NCBI RefSeq assembly: GCF_011806405.1 | Contig: NZ_JAATOW010000009.1 | Coordinates: 62,001 to 126,000, forward strand | From: Pseudooceanicola sp. HF7 | GTDB lineage: Bacteria > Pseudomonadota > Alphaproteobacteria > Rhodobacterales > Rhodobacteraceae | Direction of reading: 5' to 3' | Length of the DNA: 64,000 nucleotides | Shown: piece by piece, positions 56,656 to 64,000 of the stretch | Numbering within the stretch: the stretch's first letter is position 1 | How the letters are laid out: every line of letters starts with the position of its first letter | Notes under the pieces: model-generated | The model's input: only the letters and a program-made list of their open reading frames with translations | What the model was told of the DNA's origin: nothing | The model's database searches: none | Program-made: the position numbers and the translations under genes

Positions 56656-57381
56656 TTAGGGGTTCAGGGCCGGAATGCCAAGGGATGGCAGATGCGCAAG
56701 CAGCGCAAGGGTGCCATAGGCGGCCAGGAGCGCCCAGCCGAAGGAGGCCAGCGTGCCGATGATCACGTATTCGCCCATGGCCTGGTCTTCGCGGGCGGTG
56801 TCGAAGCGCAGGATGGACTTTGCCGCGATCAGGAAGCCGATGGCGGAGGGCTGGCCGCCGAGCACGAAGAGGAAGATCAGCCCGCGCTCCATCAGGCCGA
56901 TGTGTTCGCCGCCGCGGGGCAGGCCCTTGGGCAGGGGCGCATCGGCCCAGCGCAGCATCAGCAGTCCGACGGCGAAGCCTCCGGCGCGGGTGGCCAGGAT
57001 CGCTCCGGCGGCCAGCGCCATGATGGCGGGGGCGAGGGGGGGCCAGAAGGTTTGCGCCGGGTCCAGGGGAAGCCAGCAGGCGATGGCGAGCAGCGACAGC
57101 AGGTGCAGCGCCTGGTCCGCCAGGAAGGTGGCGAGGCGGTTGGGCAGGAAGCTTTTGGCGAGGTCGATGACACCGTGGGCCAGGGTGACGGCGAGCACCG
57201 GCATCAGCGCGCCCGGGCGTGTCGGGGCGAGTGCAAGGGATGCAGTTGCGGCCACGATCACAAGGTGCAGGGCGAAGGGGCCGGGGGCACGGTTCTGCTT
57301 GGCCGCTGCCATGGCATTGCTTTGCAACAGGAAATCGGCCAGCGCATGGGCCAGGAGCAGGGCGGCGAAGGTCTGGATCAT
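56656..57381 (-). CDS. DUF3307 family membrane protein
   Basis: A 241-residue inner-membrane protein with about six helices. The N terminus FAALLLAHALADFLLQS is the DUF3307 hallmark. Members occur next to SatD-family genes; here the ATG lies inside the SatD stop (four-base overlap). Function unknown; it may be a membrane partner or effector of SatD. Confidence 0.86.
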   Translation of the reverse strand: MIQTFAALLLAHALADFLLQSNAMAAAKQNRAPGPFALHLVIVAATASLALAPTRPGALMPVLAVTLAHGVIDLAKSFLPNRLATFLADQALHLLSLLAIACWLPLDPAQTFWPPLAPAIMALAAGAILATRAGGFAVGLLMLRWADAPLPKGLPRGGEHIGLMERGLIFLFVLGGQPSAIGFLIAAKSILRFDTAREDQAMGEYVIIGTLASFGWALLAAYGTLALLAHLPSLGIPALNP

Positions 57382-57989
57382 GGAGTGTCCTCAAGCCGGG
57401 CGAGGGCCTTTGCCAGCGCCGGGTAACCGGCGGCGGAGAGCGCCTGGCGGACGGCCTGGCGGGTGATGTCATGGCGCGCGGCGATCTCTGCATGGATCGG
57501 CGGATCGGGGGCGAGCATGGGCAGGACGGCGCGGGCCTGGGCCTGGGTCCAGCCCTGGCTGATCTCTGCCGCCAGCAGGTAGGCGGCGGACAGCGCGCCG
57601 CCGGCCGCATGATCCATATCGGCCCCCTTGAGCGTGTCGAGCAGCCTGCCGGCCTGCGTGAAGGCCGGGCCGGTGGCGCGGTTCAGGTCGCCATTCGCGG
57701 GCACTTCTGCCGTGCCGCTGGCGACCGCGATGCGGGTATCCAGGTGGCGGTCCTGGCATTTCAGGCCCGCGCGCAGGGCGAGCGCCTCTCTCAGGCCGGG
57801 GGCGGTTCCGGGCAGGCAGATCTGCCAGCCATCGCCGCGATTACGAGTGAAATGAACCGGCGCGCCGTGCCACCCCTCGATCAGGGCGGTGGCCTTGCGC
57901 AGCCCGTCGAAGGCGCCGTGCAGCATGGCATCGTCCAGCTCCGTGGAGCGGAGGAGATCGCCGCTGAGGATGGTGAAGGTCCGGGACAT
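57378..57989 (-). CDS. SatD-family protein
   Basis: A 203-residue soluble protein. The N-terminal region ILSGDLLRST and NRGDGWQICLP resembles the catalytic pattern of class III nucleotide cyclases (an acidic residue after the first strand, GDG..), which SatD proteins share; no cyclase activity is demonstrated. A C-terminal HTH (AAEIAARHDITRQAVRQAL-like, about 163-203) suggests DNA binding. It is coupled to the DUF3307 gene, with an operator-like palindrome just upstream, so autoregulation is plausible. Confidence 0.8.
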   Translation of the reverse strand: MSRTFTILSGDLLRSTELDDAMLHGAFDGLRKATALIEGWHGAPVHFTRNRGDGWQICLPGTAPGLREALALRAGLKCQDRHLDTRIAVASGTAEVPANGDLNRATGPAFTQAGRLLDTLKGADMDHAAGGALSAAYLLAAEISQGWTQAQARAVLPMLAPDPPIHAEIAARHDITRQAVRQALSAAGYPALAKALARLEDTP

Positions 57990-58003
57990 GGGGAATTGAA
58001 ATC

Positions 58004-58092
58004 ACTTGCTTTCGCGTAAAGCAAGTAAAAACGCTTGCTCCGGTATGGAGAAACCGGAAATGCTTGCTTTGAGAAAGGAAAAAGGCTTGCTT
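58004..58092. promoter_or_regulatory. Operator-like palindrome and CTTGCT boxes upstream of satD-like gene
   Basis: ACTTGCTTT-CGCGT-AAAGCAAGT (58004-58026) is a perfect 9+9 palindrome ending 15 bases before the SatD ATG. The motif CTTGCT recurs at 58005, 58034, 58063 and 58086, with 29-base spacing for the first three. The last copy is shared with the terminator below. This looks like a binding array for the HTH part of SatD. Confidence 0.65.
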
Positions 58093-58112
58093 CGGGGAAA
58101 AGCAAGCCTTTT
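58080..58112. terminator. Bidirectional terminator between the SufT-like and satD-like genes
   Basis: AAAAGGCTTGCTT / AAGCAAGCCTTTT forms a 13-pair stem with a seven-base loop. T-rich tracts follow on both strands (TTTTCGGTTTCTT and TTTTTCC). It lies below the minus-strand SufT-like stop. Confidence 0.85.
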
Positions 58113-58175
58113 CGGTTTCTTGTGGTGCTGTCTGAAGGGGCGCCTTGTGCCGCTCACCGGCGGAAGCCCGGTGGC

Positions 58176-58538
58176 TTACATGAAGCCCAGTTCCAGGCGG
58201 GCCTCATCGCTCATCATGTCCATGCCCCAGGGCGGTTCCCAGACCAGTTGAACATCCACTTCCTTGACGCCATCGACGGGTTCGATCGCCTCGACGATCC
58301 AGCCCGGCATTTCGCCGGCCACTGGGCAGCCAGGGGCGGTGAGGGTCATGATGATCTTGACCTCGTTCTCCGGCGAGATGTCGATCGTGTAGATCAGGCC
58401 AAGGTCATAGATGTTCACCGGGATTTCCGGGTCATAGACCGTGCGGCAGGCCTCGGTCACCTTGTCGTAGAGAGGGTGATCGGTGGAAGAGGGCGCGATC
58501 AGCGGTGCGCCTTCGAGGGGTTCCGGTGTCTCGGTCAT
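58176..58538 (-). CDS. SufT-like MIP18 (DUF59) Fe-S assembly protein
   Basis: A 120-residue protein. ACRTVYDPEIPVNIYDLGLIY and MTLTAPGCPVA are the MIP18/DUF59 core, with the conserved Asp-Pro-Glu and one reactive Cys. Such proteins mature Fe-S targets together with SUF components; a sufA-like gene lies 1.6 kb away. It sits alone between terminator and tgt. Confidence 0.9.
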   Translation of the reverse strand: MTETPEPLEGAPLIAPSSTDHPLYDKVTEACRTVYDPEIPVNIYDLGLIYTIDISPENEVKIIMTLTAPGCPVAGEMPGWIVEAIEPVDGVKEVDVQLVWEPPWGMDMMSDEARLELGFM

Positions 58539-58621
58539 GTTACATCCGTTCTGTTCCTGACCGATTATATAGGGAAACGGGCAGGCGAGGTCTAGGGGAG
58601 GGGCGACAGAGATGCTGCGGG

Positions 58622-59749
58622 CTAGAGGCGCTCGATGTCGCCATTGGCGCGTTGGGCGTGGAAATCGGCCTGCCAGGCGTCAAACGTGCCCGCCGCGATG
58701 GCATCGCGCATCCCCTGCATGATCTCCTGGAAGTAATGCAGGTTGTGCCAGGTCAAGAGCATGCCCGAGATCATCTCCTGGCTGCGGTAAACGTGGTGCA
58801 GGTAGGCACGCGAGTAGTTGGAGCAGGCCGGGCAGGTGCAGGATTCGTCCAGGGGGCGGGGGTCATCCTGGTGGCGGGCGTTCTTGATGTTGACCACACC
58901 ATGACGGGTGAAGGCCTGGCCCGTGCGCCCCGAGCGCGAGGGTAGCACGCAGTCCATCATGTCGATGCCGCGTGCCACCGCGCCGACGATATCGTCGGGC
59001 TTGCCCACGCCCATCAGGTAGCGCGGCTTGTCGGCAGGCAGCATGCCCGGGGCGTAATCGAGCACGCCGAACATGGCCTCTTGCCCTTCGCCCACGGCCA
59101 GGCCGCCCACCGCGTAGCCGTCAAAGCCGATGCGGGTGAGGGCCTCTGCGGATTCCTCGCGCAGCTCACGGGTGACGCCGCCCTGCTGGATGCCGAACAG
59201 CGCGTGGCCCGGGCGATCCCCGAAGGCATCGCGCGAGCGCTCTGCCCACCGCATGGACATGCGCATGGATTTCGCCACGACCGCGTCTTCTGCCGGCAGG
59301 GCGGGGCATTCGTCAAAGCACATGACGATATCGGAGCCCAGGAGCTTCTGGATCTCCATCGAGCGTTCAGGCGTCAGCATGTGCTTGGACCCGTCGATGT
59401 GAGAGGCGAATTTCACCCCTTCTTCCGTCAGCTTGCGCAGGCCCGCCAGGGACATCACCTGGAAGCCGCCGGAATCCGTGAGGATCGGCTTGTCCCAGTT
59501 CATGAACTTGTGCAGGCCACCCAGCCGGTCGATGCGTTCGGCCGTGGGGCGCAGCATCAGGTGGTAGGTATTGCCCAGCAGGATATCGGCCCCGGTGGCG
59601 GCGACGCTTTCGGGCATCATGGCCTTCACGGTGGCGGCGGTGCCGACCGGCATGAAGGCCGGGGTGCGGATCGCGCCGCGCGGGGTGTCGATGACGCCGG
59701 TACGGGCCTTGCCGTCCGTGGCCTTGAGGGAGAAGGAAAAGGTGCTCAT
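58622..59749 (-). CDS. tgt: Queuine tRNA-ribosyltransferase
   Basis: A 375-residue TGT enzyme exchanging guanine 34 for preQ1 in tRNAs with GUN anticodons. [11 protein letters not shown] carries the substrate loop and catalytic Asp; [16 protein letters not shown] is the zinc site. Length is normal. The start ATG gives [10 protein letters not shown]. It is divergent from lon, and no other queuosine gene is nearby. Confidence 0.96.
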   Translation of the reverse strand: MSTFSFSLKATDGKARTGVIDTPRGAIRTPAFMPVGTAATVKAMMPESVAATGADILLGNTYHLMLRPTAERIDRLGGLHKFMNWDKPILTDSGGFQVMSLAGLRKLTEEGVKFASHIDGSKHMLTPERSMEIQKLLGSDIVMCFDECPALPAEDAVVAKSMRMSMRWAERSRDAFGDRPGHALFGIQQGGVTRELREESAEALTRIGFDGYAVGGLAVGEGQEAMFGVLDYAPGMLPADKPRYLMGVGKPDDIVGAVARGIDMMDCVLPSRSGRTGQAFTRHGVVNIKNARHQDDPRPLDESCTCPACSNYSRAYLHHVYRSQEMISGMLLTWHNLHYFQEIMQGMRDAIAAGTFDAWQADFHAQRANGDIERL

Positions 59750-60120
59750 GGCCGCGCCATTAGCCTGTTTGCGCCCTCTTGACCAGTCGGCTGAACGTGC
59801 ATCGGGCAGGGGGCGGGGGCCGTTGCGTCCAGCCCCTGTTGGCTGGTGGAGAAAAACCCTTTGGTTCCAGCGGGTCTTGGCGGCGGCGCGGCGACGGCGG
59901 GGCGGTGCGCGGTGACACGCCGGTAGAAGGCCGGGCCAGGGGGATTTTCGGGAAAACCGCAATATATGTCGCTTGCCCGTCGGGGCAGGCACAGGCAGAC
60001 TGGCGCAAATGCAGTTGAATTCGGGTGCTGCGCGCCCCAGATAAAGAGACTGTAAACAGGAGATGGTCCAGGCTGCCGCCGCGCGGGGCAGGACCATCGG
60101 CCCAAGATCAAGGAAAGAGC
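59750..60120. other. Divergent regulatory region, tgt-lon
   Basis: 371 bases without a gene. It carries a candidate sigma-32 promoter for lon (separate entry). The tgt side (59750-59900) includes CTTGACC near 59778 but no convincing -10 partner. A long frame covering this region on the minus strand is the mirror of lon. Confidence 0.55.
60014..60043 (+). promoter_or_regulatory. Candidate sigma-32 (heat-shock) promoter of lon
   Basis: GTTGAAT (60014-60020), a 14-base spacer and CCCCAGATA (60035-60043) match the sigma-32 pattern CTTGAA-N13-15-CCCCAT closely. The predicted start is near 60050, leaving about 70 bases of leader before the ATG at 60121. lon is heat-shock controlled in many proteobacteria, so this fits. 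Confidence 0.65.
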
Positions 60121-62532
60121 ATGCAAGAGCCTCTGAACCCGTCCTATCCCGTATTGCCGCTGCGCGACATCGTGGTCTTCCCCCATATGATCGTGCCGCT
60201 TTTCGTGGGCCGCGACAAATCCGTGCGCGCGCTGGAAGAGGTGATGCAGGACAACAAGCAGATCCTGCTTGCCAGCCAGGTCGACCCGGCGGAGGACGAT
60301 CCCGACGCCGAGGGCATCCACCGTGCCGGCGTGCTGGCCAACGTGCTGCAACTGCTGAAGCTTCCCGACGGCACCGTGAAGGTGCTGGTCGAAGGCGCGG
60401 CCCGCGTGCAGATTGTCGAATACTTCGAGAATGACGATTTCTTCGAAGCCCAGGCCGAATACCTTGACGAGGTGACCGGCGACGAAGCCACGATCGAAGC
60501 GCTGCTGCGCTCTGTCGGGCAGGAATTCGAACGCTACGCCAAGGTCAAGAAGAACATCCCCGAAGAGGCGCTGGCCGCCGTCGCGCAAAGCGAAGAAGCC
60601 TCGCGCCTGGCGGACCTTGTGGCCGGCCACCTGGGCATCGACGTGTCCCAGAAGCAGGAGCTTCTGGAAACGCTCAGCGTCAGCGAGCGGCTGGAAAAGG
60701 TCTATGGCCTGATGCAGGGGGAGATGTCCGTCCTGCAGGTCGAGAAGAAGATCAAGACCCGCGTGAAATCCCAGATGGAGCGGACGCAGCGCGAGTATTA
60801 CCTGAATGAGCAGATGAAGGCCATTCAGAAGGAGCTGGGCGACGGCGAGGATGGCGAAGGCGAGATCGCCGAGCTGGAATCGCGCATCGCCGAGACCAAG
60901 CTTTCCAAGGAGGCCCGTGAAAAGGCCGACGCGGAGATCAAGAAGCTCAAGAACATGAGCCCGATGAGCGCCGAGGCGACCGTCGTGCGCAACTACCTGG
61001 ACTGGATGCTGTCGATCCCCTGGGGCGTGAAATCGCGCACCAAGAAGAACCTGAATGACGCCCAGACGGTGCTGGATACCGATCACTACGGCCTTGAGAA
61101 GGTCAAGGAACGGATCGTCGAATACCTGGCGGTCCAGCAACGTTCCAAGAAGCTGAAGGGCCCGATCCTGTGCCTTGTCGGCCCTCCGGGCGTCGGCAAG
61201 ACTTCTCTGGGCAAATCGGTGGCCAAGGCCACGGGCCGTGAGTTCATCCGCATCTCCCTTGGCGGCGTGCGCGATGAAAGCGAGATCCGAGGTCACCGTC
61301 GGACCTACATCGGCTCCATGCCCGGCAAGATCATCCAGGCGCTGAAGAAGGCCAAGACCACGAACCCGCTCATCCTGCTCGACGAGATCGACAAGATGGG
61401 GCAGGACTTCCGTGGCGATCCGGCCAGCGCCATGCTGGAAGTGCTTGATCCGGAACAGAACGGCACCTTCGTGGACCATTATCTTGAGGTCGAATACGAT
61501 CTGTCGAACGTGATGTTCCTGACCACGGCGAACTCCTACAACATGCCGGGCCCGCTTCTGGACCGGATGGAGATCATTTCGCTGGCCGGCTACACCGAGG
61601 ATGAGAAGCGCGAGATCGCGCGGCAGCACCTTGTGGCCAAGCAGATCAAGAACCACGGCCTGAAGAAAGGCGAGTTCGAGGTCACCGACGAGGCGCTGAA
61701 CGAGATGATCCGCCGCTACACCCGCGAAGCGGGCGTGCGGAGCCTGGAGCGTGAGCTTGCCAAGCTGACCCGCAAGGCGGTCACCAAGATCGTGCGCGGC
61801 GAGGCCGAGAAGGTCGTGATCACCGAGGACAACCTGGATGAGTACCTGGGCGTGAAGAAGTACCGCTACGGCCTGGCCGAGAAGGAAGACCAGATCGGTG
61901 TCGTCACCGGGCTGGCCTGGACCTCTGTCGGGGGTGACCTGCTTCAGATCGAGGCGCTGCGCCTGCCGGGCAAGGGCCGGATGAAGACCACCGGGAAACT
62001 GGGCGACGTGATGAAGGAAAGCATCGACGCCGCCAGCTCCTACGTGCGTTCCATCGCGCCGGAGATCGGCGTGAAGCCGCCGCGCTTTGACCGGCTGGAC
62101 ATCCACGTGCACGTGCCCGATGGCGCGACGCCCAAGGACGGGCCAAGCGCGGGCCTTGCCATGGTGACCTCTATCGTGTCGGTGCTGACGCAGATCCCGG
62201 TGCGCAAGGATATCGCCATGACGGGCGAGGTCAGCTTGCGCGGGAACGCCATGCCGATCGGTGGCCTGAAGGAAAAACTGCTGGCCGCGCTGCGGGGCGG
62301 GATCACCACGGTCTTCATTCCCGAAGAGAATGAAAAGGACCTGGCCGATATCCCCGACAACGTGAAGGAGGGGCTGAAGATCATCCCCGTTACCCACGTG
62401 CGCGACGTTCTGGAACAGGCGCTTGTGCGTCAGCCGGAACCGGTGGAATGGGACGAAGAGGCGGAAGAAGCCGCCGCTGCCGCCCGGGCCGCCGTGGCTC
62501 CGGAAGGGACCCATCCGACCACCGCGCACTGA
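60121..62532 (+). CDS. lon: ATP-dependent Lon protease
   Basis: An 803-residue hexameric serine protease for misfolded and regulatory proteins. N-terminal LON substrate domain ([19 protein letters not shown]), coiled linker, AAA+ with Walker [10 protein letters not shown] and Walker [10 protein letters not shown], and the protease domain with [11 protein letters not shown] (Ser) and a following Lys. ATG follows AAGGAAAGAGC. The C terminus has an Ala/Glu tail. A terminator is 54 bases downstream. Confidence 0.97.
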   Translation: MQEPLNPSYPVLPLRDIVVFPHMIVPLFVGRDKSVRALEEVMQDNKQILLASQVDPAEDDPDAEGIHRAGVLANVLQLLKLPDGTVKVLVEGAARVQIVEYFENDDFFEAQAEYLDEVTGDEATIEALLRSVGQEFERYAKVKKNIPEEALAAVAQSEEASRLADLVAGHLGIDVSQKQELLETLSVSERLEKVYGLMQGEMSVLQVEKKIKTRVKSQMERTQREYYLNEQMKAIQKELGDGEDGEGEIAELESRIAETKLSKEAREKADAEIKKLKNMSPMSAEATVVRNYLDWMLSIPWGVKSRTKKNLNDAQTVLDTDHYGLEKVKERIVEYLAVQQRSKKLKGPILCLVGPPGVGKTSLGKSVAKATGREFIRISLGGVRDESEIRGHRRTYIGSMPGKIIQALKKAKTTNPLILLDEIDKMGQDFRGDPASAMLEVLDPEQNGTFVDHYLEVEYDLSNVMFLTTANSYNMPGPLLDRMEIISLAGYTEDEKREIARQHLVAKQIKNHGLKKGEFEVTDEALNEMIRRYTREAGVRSLERELAKLTRKAVTKIVRGEAEKVVITEDNLDEYLGVKKYRYGLAEKEDQIGVVTGLAWTSVGGDLLQIEALRLPGKGRMKTTGKLGDVMKESIDAASSYVRSIAPEIGVKPPRFDRLDIHVHVPDGATPKDGPSAGLAMVTSIVSVLTQIPVRKDIAMTGEVSLRGNAMPIGGLKEKLLAALRGGITTVFIPEENEKDLADIPDNVKEGLKIIPVTHVRDVLEQALVRQPEPVEWDEEAEEAAAAARAAVAPEGTHPTTAH

Positions 62533-62585
62533 TCCTGCGCATGGTCCGGCCGGGCAGTCTATCTGCCCGCCATTACACGAAAATC

Positions 62586-62617
62586 GGGCCGCGCGGCTTT
62601 GCTGCGCGGCCCTTTTT
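62586..62617 (+). terminator. Rho-independent terminator of lon
   Basis: GGGCCGCGC / GCGCGGCCC forms a nine-pair stem at 62586-62612 with an inner GGCTTTGCT loop, followed by TTTTTC. Confidence 0.9.
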
Positions 62618-62796
62618 CATGCCCGCTGCCTGCGTATCGAACTTTGAATATGTCGCAGAAGTGAAATTCATCACCCCGCCCGCGCACTCGCTGGCTAAGC
62701 GGTCACCGCGCTGATAAGGTTATCGAAAGGTAAAGGTGCTGGTCTTGGGCTGCGACGCTCAGCTCGTCACCTTCAGGACAGCGAGTTGAAGACAAG

Positions 62797-63225
62797 ATGA
62801 CGAATATCGACCAGGTCGATGCCACGAACTCCGACGAAGATGCCGATGACGCGGAGGCGCTGGAAACAAGCCCCGGTGCCGGCGCTCAAGGCGGGGTAAA
62901 TCCCGAAGAACTGAGGAAGCGCGAGCTGCTCGACGAGGTTGTCGAACGCTCCGGAATCAAGAAGAGATACGCCAAGCCGGTGGTCGAGGCCATGCTGGCC
63001 GTACTGGGCGAGGCTGCCGCGATCGAACGCGACATGAACCTGCAGCCCTTCGGCAAGGTGCGGATTGCCAGGACCAAGGATATCGACCAGGGCCGCGTGG
63101 TCGTCATGCGCCTGCGCCAGAACGACTCCATCATGGCGCGCGCGACCTATGGCACGCTGGGCGAGGAGTCATCCGCGACTGCCGCAACGGTAGGCGAAAT
63201 CACGGATGATTTTGACGACGAATAA
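62797..63225 (+). CDS. HU-family DNA-binding protein with acidic tails
   Basis: A 142-residue protein. Residues about 38-110 form an HU/IHF fold: RKRELLDEVVERSGIKKRYAKPVVEAMLAVLGEAAAIERDMNLQPFGKVRIARTKD. The N-terminal 35 residues and the C-terminal tail (ITDDFDDE) are acidic, which is unlike standard HU (about 90 residues) but known in Rhodobacterales homologues. A role as a nucleoid protein is inferred. Upstream 62618-62796 contains an AT-rich stretch with its likely promoter. Confidence 0.83.
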   Translation: MTNIDQVDATNSDEDADDAEALETSPGAGAQGGVNPEELRKRELLDEVVERSGIKKRYAKPVVEAMLAVLGEAAAIERDMNLQPFGKVRIARTKDIDQGRVVVMRLRQNDSIMARATYGTLGEESSATAATVGEITDDFDDE

Positions 63226-63276
63226 CCCAAAACCCTGCTTGCAGACCCCCGAAAGGTTGGCTAATAACCGCCGCAC

Positions 63277-63351
63277 GGGTGATTAGCTCAGTGGTAGAGC
63301 GCTTCGTTCACATCGAAGATGTCAGGAGTTCGAATCTCTTATCACCCACCA
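63277..63351 (+). tRNA. tRNA-Val (anticodon CAC), CCA encoded
   Basis: Acceptor stem GGGTGAT pairs with ATCACCC; D arm GCTC-AGTGGTA-GAGC; anticodon stem CTTCG/CGAAG with loop TTCACAT, giving anticodon CAC (Val); T arm AGGAG-TTCGAAT-CTCTT. The discriminator A and CCA are encoded at 63348-63351. Confidence 0.96.
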
Positions 63352-63360
63352 TCGCATTTC

Positions 63361-63393
63361 CGAAAAGGCCTCGATCAGATCGAGGCCTTTTCG
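63361..63393 (+). terminator. Terminator of tRNA-Val
   Basis: CGAAAAGGCCTCGAT-CAG-ATCGAGGCCTTTTCG is a perfect 15-pair stem 9 bases after the tRNA, with an embedded T run; CGTTTTC follows. It can work in both directions. Confidence 0.9.
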
Positions 63394-63942
63394 CGTTTTC
63401 AGGGATGGGCCAGCGGGCGCCGTCGTCAGCCTGTTCGGTCAGGGCAGAACGCTTGAAAATGCGGCCTTGAGCAGAGGCGCTGACCGGAAAATGAGCGCGG
63501 GCGATCGCAGCCGTCACTCCCTGGGCACTTCCGGTTTTTTCAGCCATGTGCATGGGCGGCTTTGCAGTTGCAAGGCGGCCCTTATTTTTGCAACCACTTG
63601 GTCAGATTGACAGAAATCGGCCAAGGGGCAGAGCCTGCGATTGGTCGGGAAACTGCCCTGACGGCCGTGATGCCCTGCTGGCGTGACGCTCCAGTGGCCT
63701 TGCCCGGCGCGATCTGCGGTCCTGAAGGCCACGGAGAAGGGAAGCCCCTTTGGGCAAGACGCCACCCGACAGGGCCCTCGGCTGTGCCGCCAGCCTGCGT
63801 CGAGCGGGCAGGGGGCATTTGCCCGGCAGGTGGTGGAAATTGAGCAGGCGGCGCGCCCAGGGCGGGCTGTCGGCAACAGTTGCTTGAAACTTTCCCGCCA
63901 GTCTGGGAAGTCTTGAGGCATTGGCGCGGGAGAATTTGATTA
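63394..63942. other. Region without a supported gene
   Basis: 549 bases. Overlapping open frames occur on both strands but are rich in Arg/Pro/Cys and share no pattern with known proteins, so I regard them as chance. I see no tRNA or repeat here; a promoter for the gene that starts near 63943 is likely at 63890-63930. Confidence 0.5.
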
Positions 63943-64000
63943 ATGGGTTCCGAAAAACCCTCGAGCTTTCAGCACAAGCTGGAAGTGCTGGTCCGGCAGG
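63943..64000 (+). CDS. Possible start of a gene truncated by the window end
   Basis: ATG at 63943 opens a frame of at least 19 codons (MGSEKPSSFQHKLEVLVRQ) running off the window. A GGGAG lies ten bases upstream. Too short to identify; the start is uncertain. Confidence 0.35.
   Translation, partial: MGSEKPSSFQHKLEVLVRQ

Noticed and set aside
59746-62529. A 927-codon open frame on the minus strand over lon
   Set aside because: It is the mirror of lon, rich in His/Gln/Val/Leu and low-complexity, with no recognisable domain; long antisense frames are common in GC-rich genes.
63514-63921. A 135-codon minus-strand frame after the tRNA
   Set aside because: Arg/Pro/Cys-rich composition with no family pattern and several overlapping frames on the other strand.

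Overview
The window is GC-rich chromosomal DNA from an alphaproteobacterium, most likely a Rhodobacterales (Roseobacter-group or close) marine-type bacterium. The basis is gene content and order: cysG-DUF2849-cysI-cysH-DUF934 beside an Lrp-type regulator, alr-mlaE-mlaF, radA-cvpA-purF, tatABC-DUF815-surE-pcm-nlpD, and a TRAP dctBD-dctPQM locus. The placement is inference; no 16S gene is present. Nearly all the DNA is ordinary core chromosome. I see no prophage, insertion sequence, integrase or CRISPR array.

Layout. 1-3.3 kb: end of birA, coaX, RNase J and a convergent PilZ gene. 3.4-10.9 kb (minus strand): an RhlE-type DEAD-box helicase, two adjacent paralogous glycosyltransferases, prfC and a Hint-domain protein. 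11-19.3 kb (plus): an atypical SDR, an orphan ABC ATPase, tatABC, a DUF815 ATPase, and surE-pcm-nlpD. 19.5-32.7 kb (minus): small conserved genes, purF-cvpA-radA, a membrane protein, mlaF-mlaE-alr, a secreted VWA-like protein and dnaB. 33.2-37.7 kb: pyrE and pyrC (minus), then xdhC, a MoCF protein and an orphan coxS (plus). 37.9-44.2 kb (minus): a VOC protein, infC with an ATA start, fpr, and the assimilatory sulfate-reduction operon. 44.3-52.9 kb: an Lrp regulator, a P450 (minus), the DctBD two-component system and a DctPQM TRAP transporter. 53-59.7 kb (minus): a PepSY membrane protein, tpiA, a TfoX-N protein, SufA-like and SufT-like Fe-S proteins, a SatD/DUF3307 pair and tgt. 60.1-64 kb (plus): lon under a candidate sigma-32 promoter, an HU-like protein, tRNA-Val(CAC), and the possible start of one more gene.

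How genes work together. The cys block converts sulfate-derived APS to sulfide: CysH is an Fe-S APS reductase, CysI a sirohaem sulfite reductase, CysG makes sirohaem, and Fpr may supply electrons. DctB/DctD sense C4-dicarboxylates and probably act on two 18-bp palindromes upstream of dctP. TatABC exports folded proteins. The surE-pcm-nlpD block is a stationary-phase and cell-envelope cluster. XdhC, the MoCF protein and CoxS are accessory and electron-transfer parts of a molybdenum hydroxylase whose catalytic subunit is not in this window.

Most notable signals: (i) a DctD with neither the GAFTGA loop nor the Walker A lysine; (ii) infC starting at ATA; (iii) two copies of a five-unit 11-bp tandem element 35 kb apart; (iv) a family of intergenic elements built of up to three successive hairpins plus a conserved tail, four loci including one inverted pair; (v) DnaA-box-like sites next to dnaB; (vi) a SatD-DUF3307 pair with a 9+9-bp operator-like palindrome and recurring CTTGCT boxes; (vii) two tandem glycosyltransferases, one with an unassigned 270-residue N-terminal domain.
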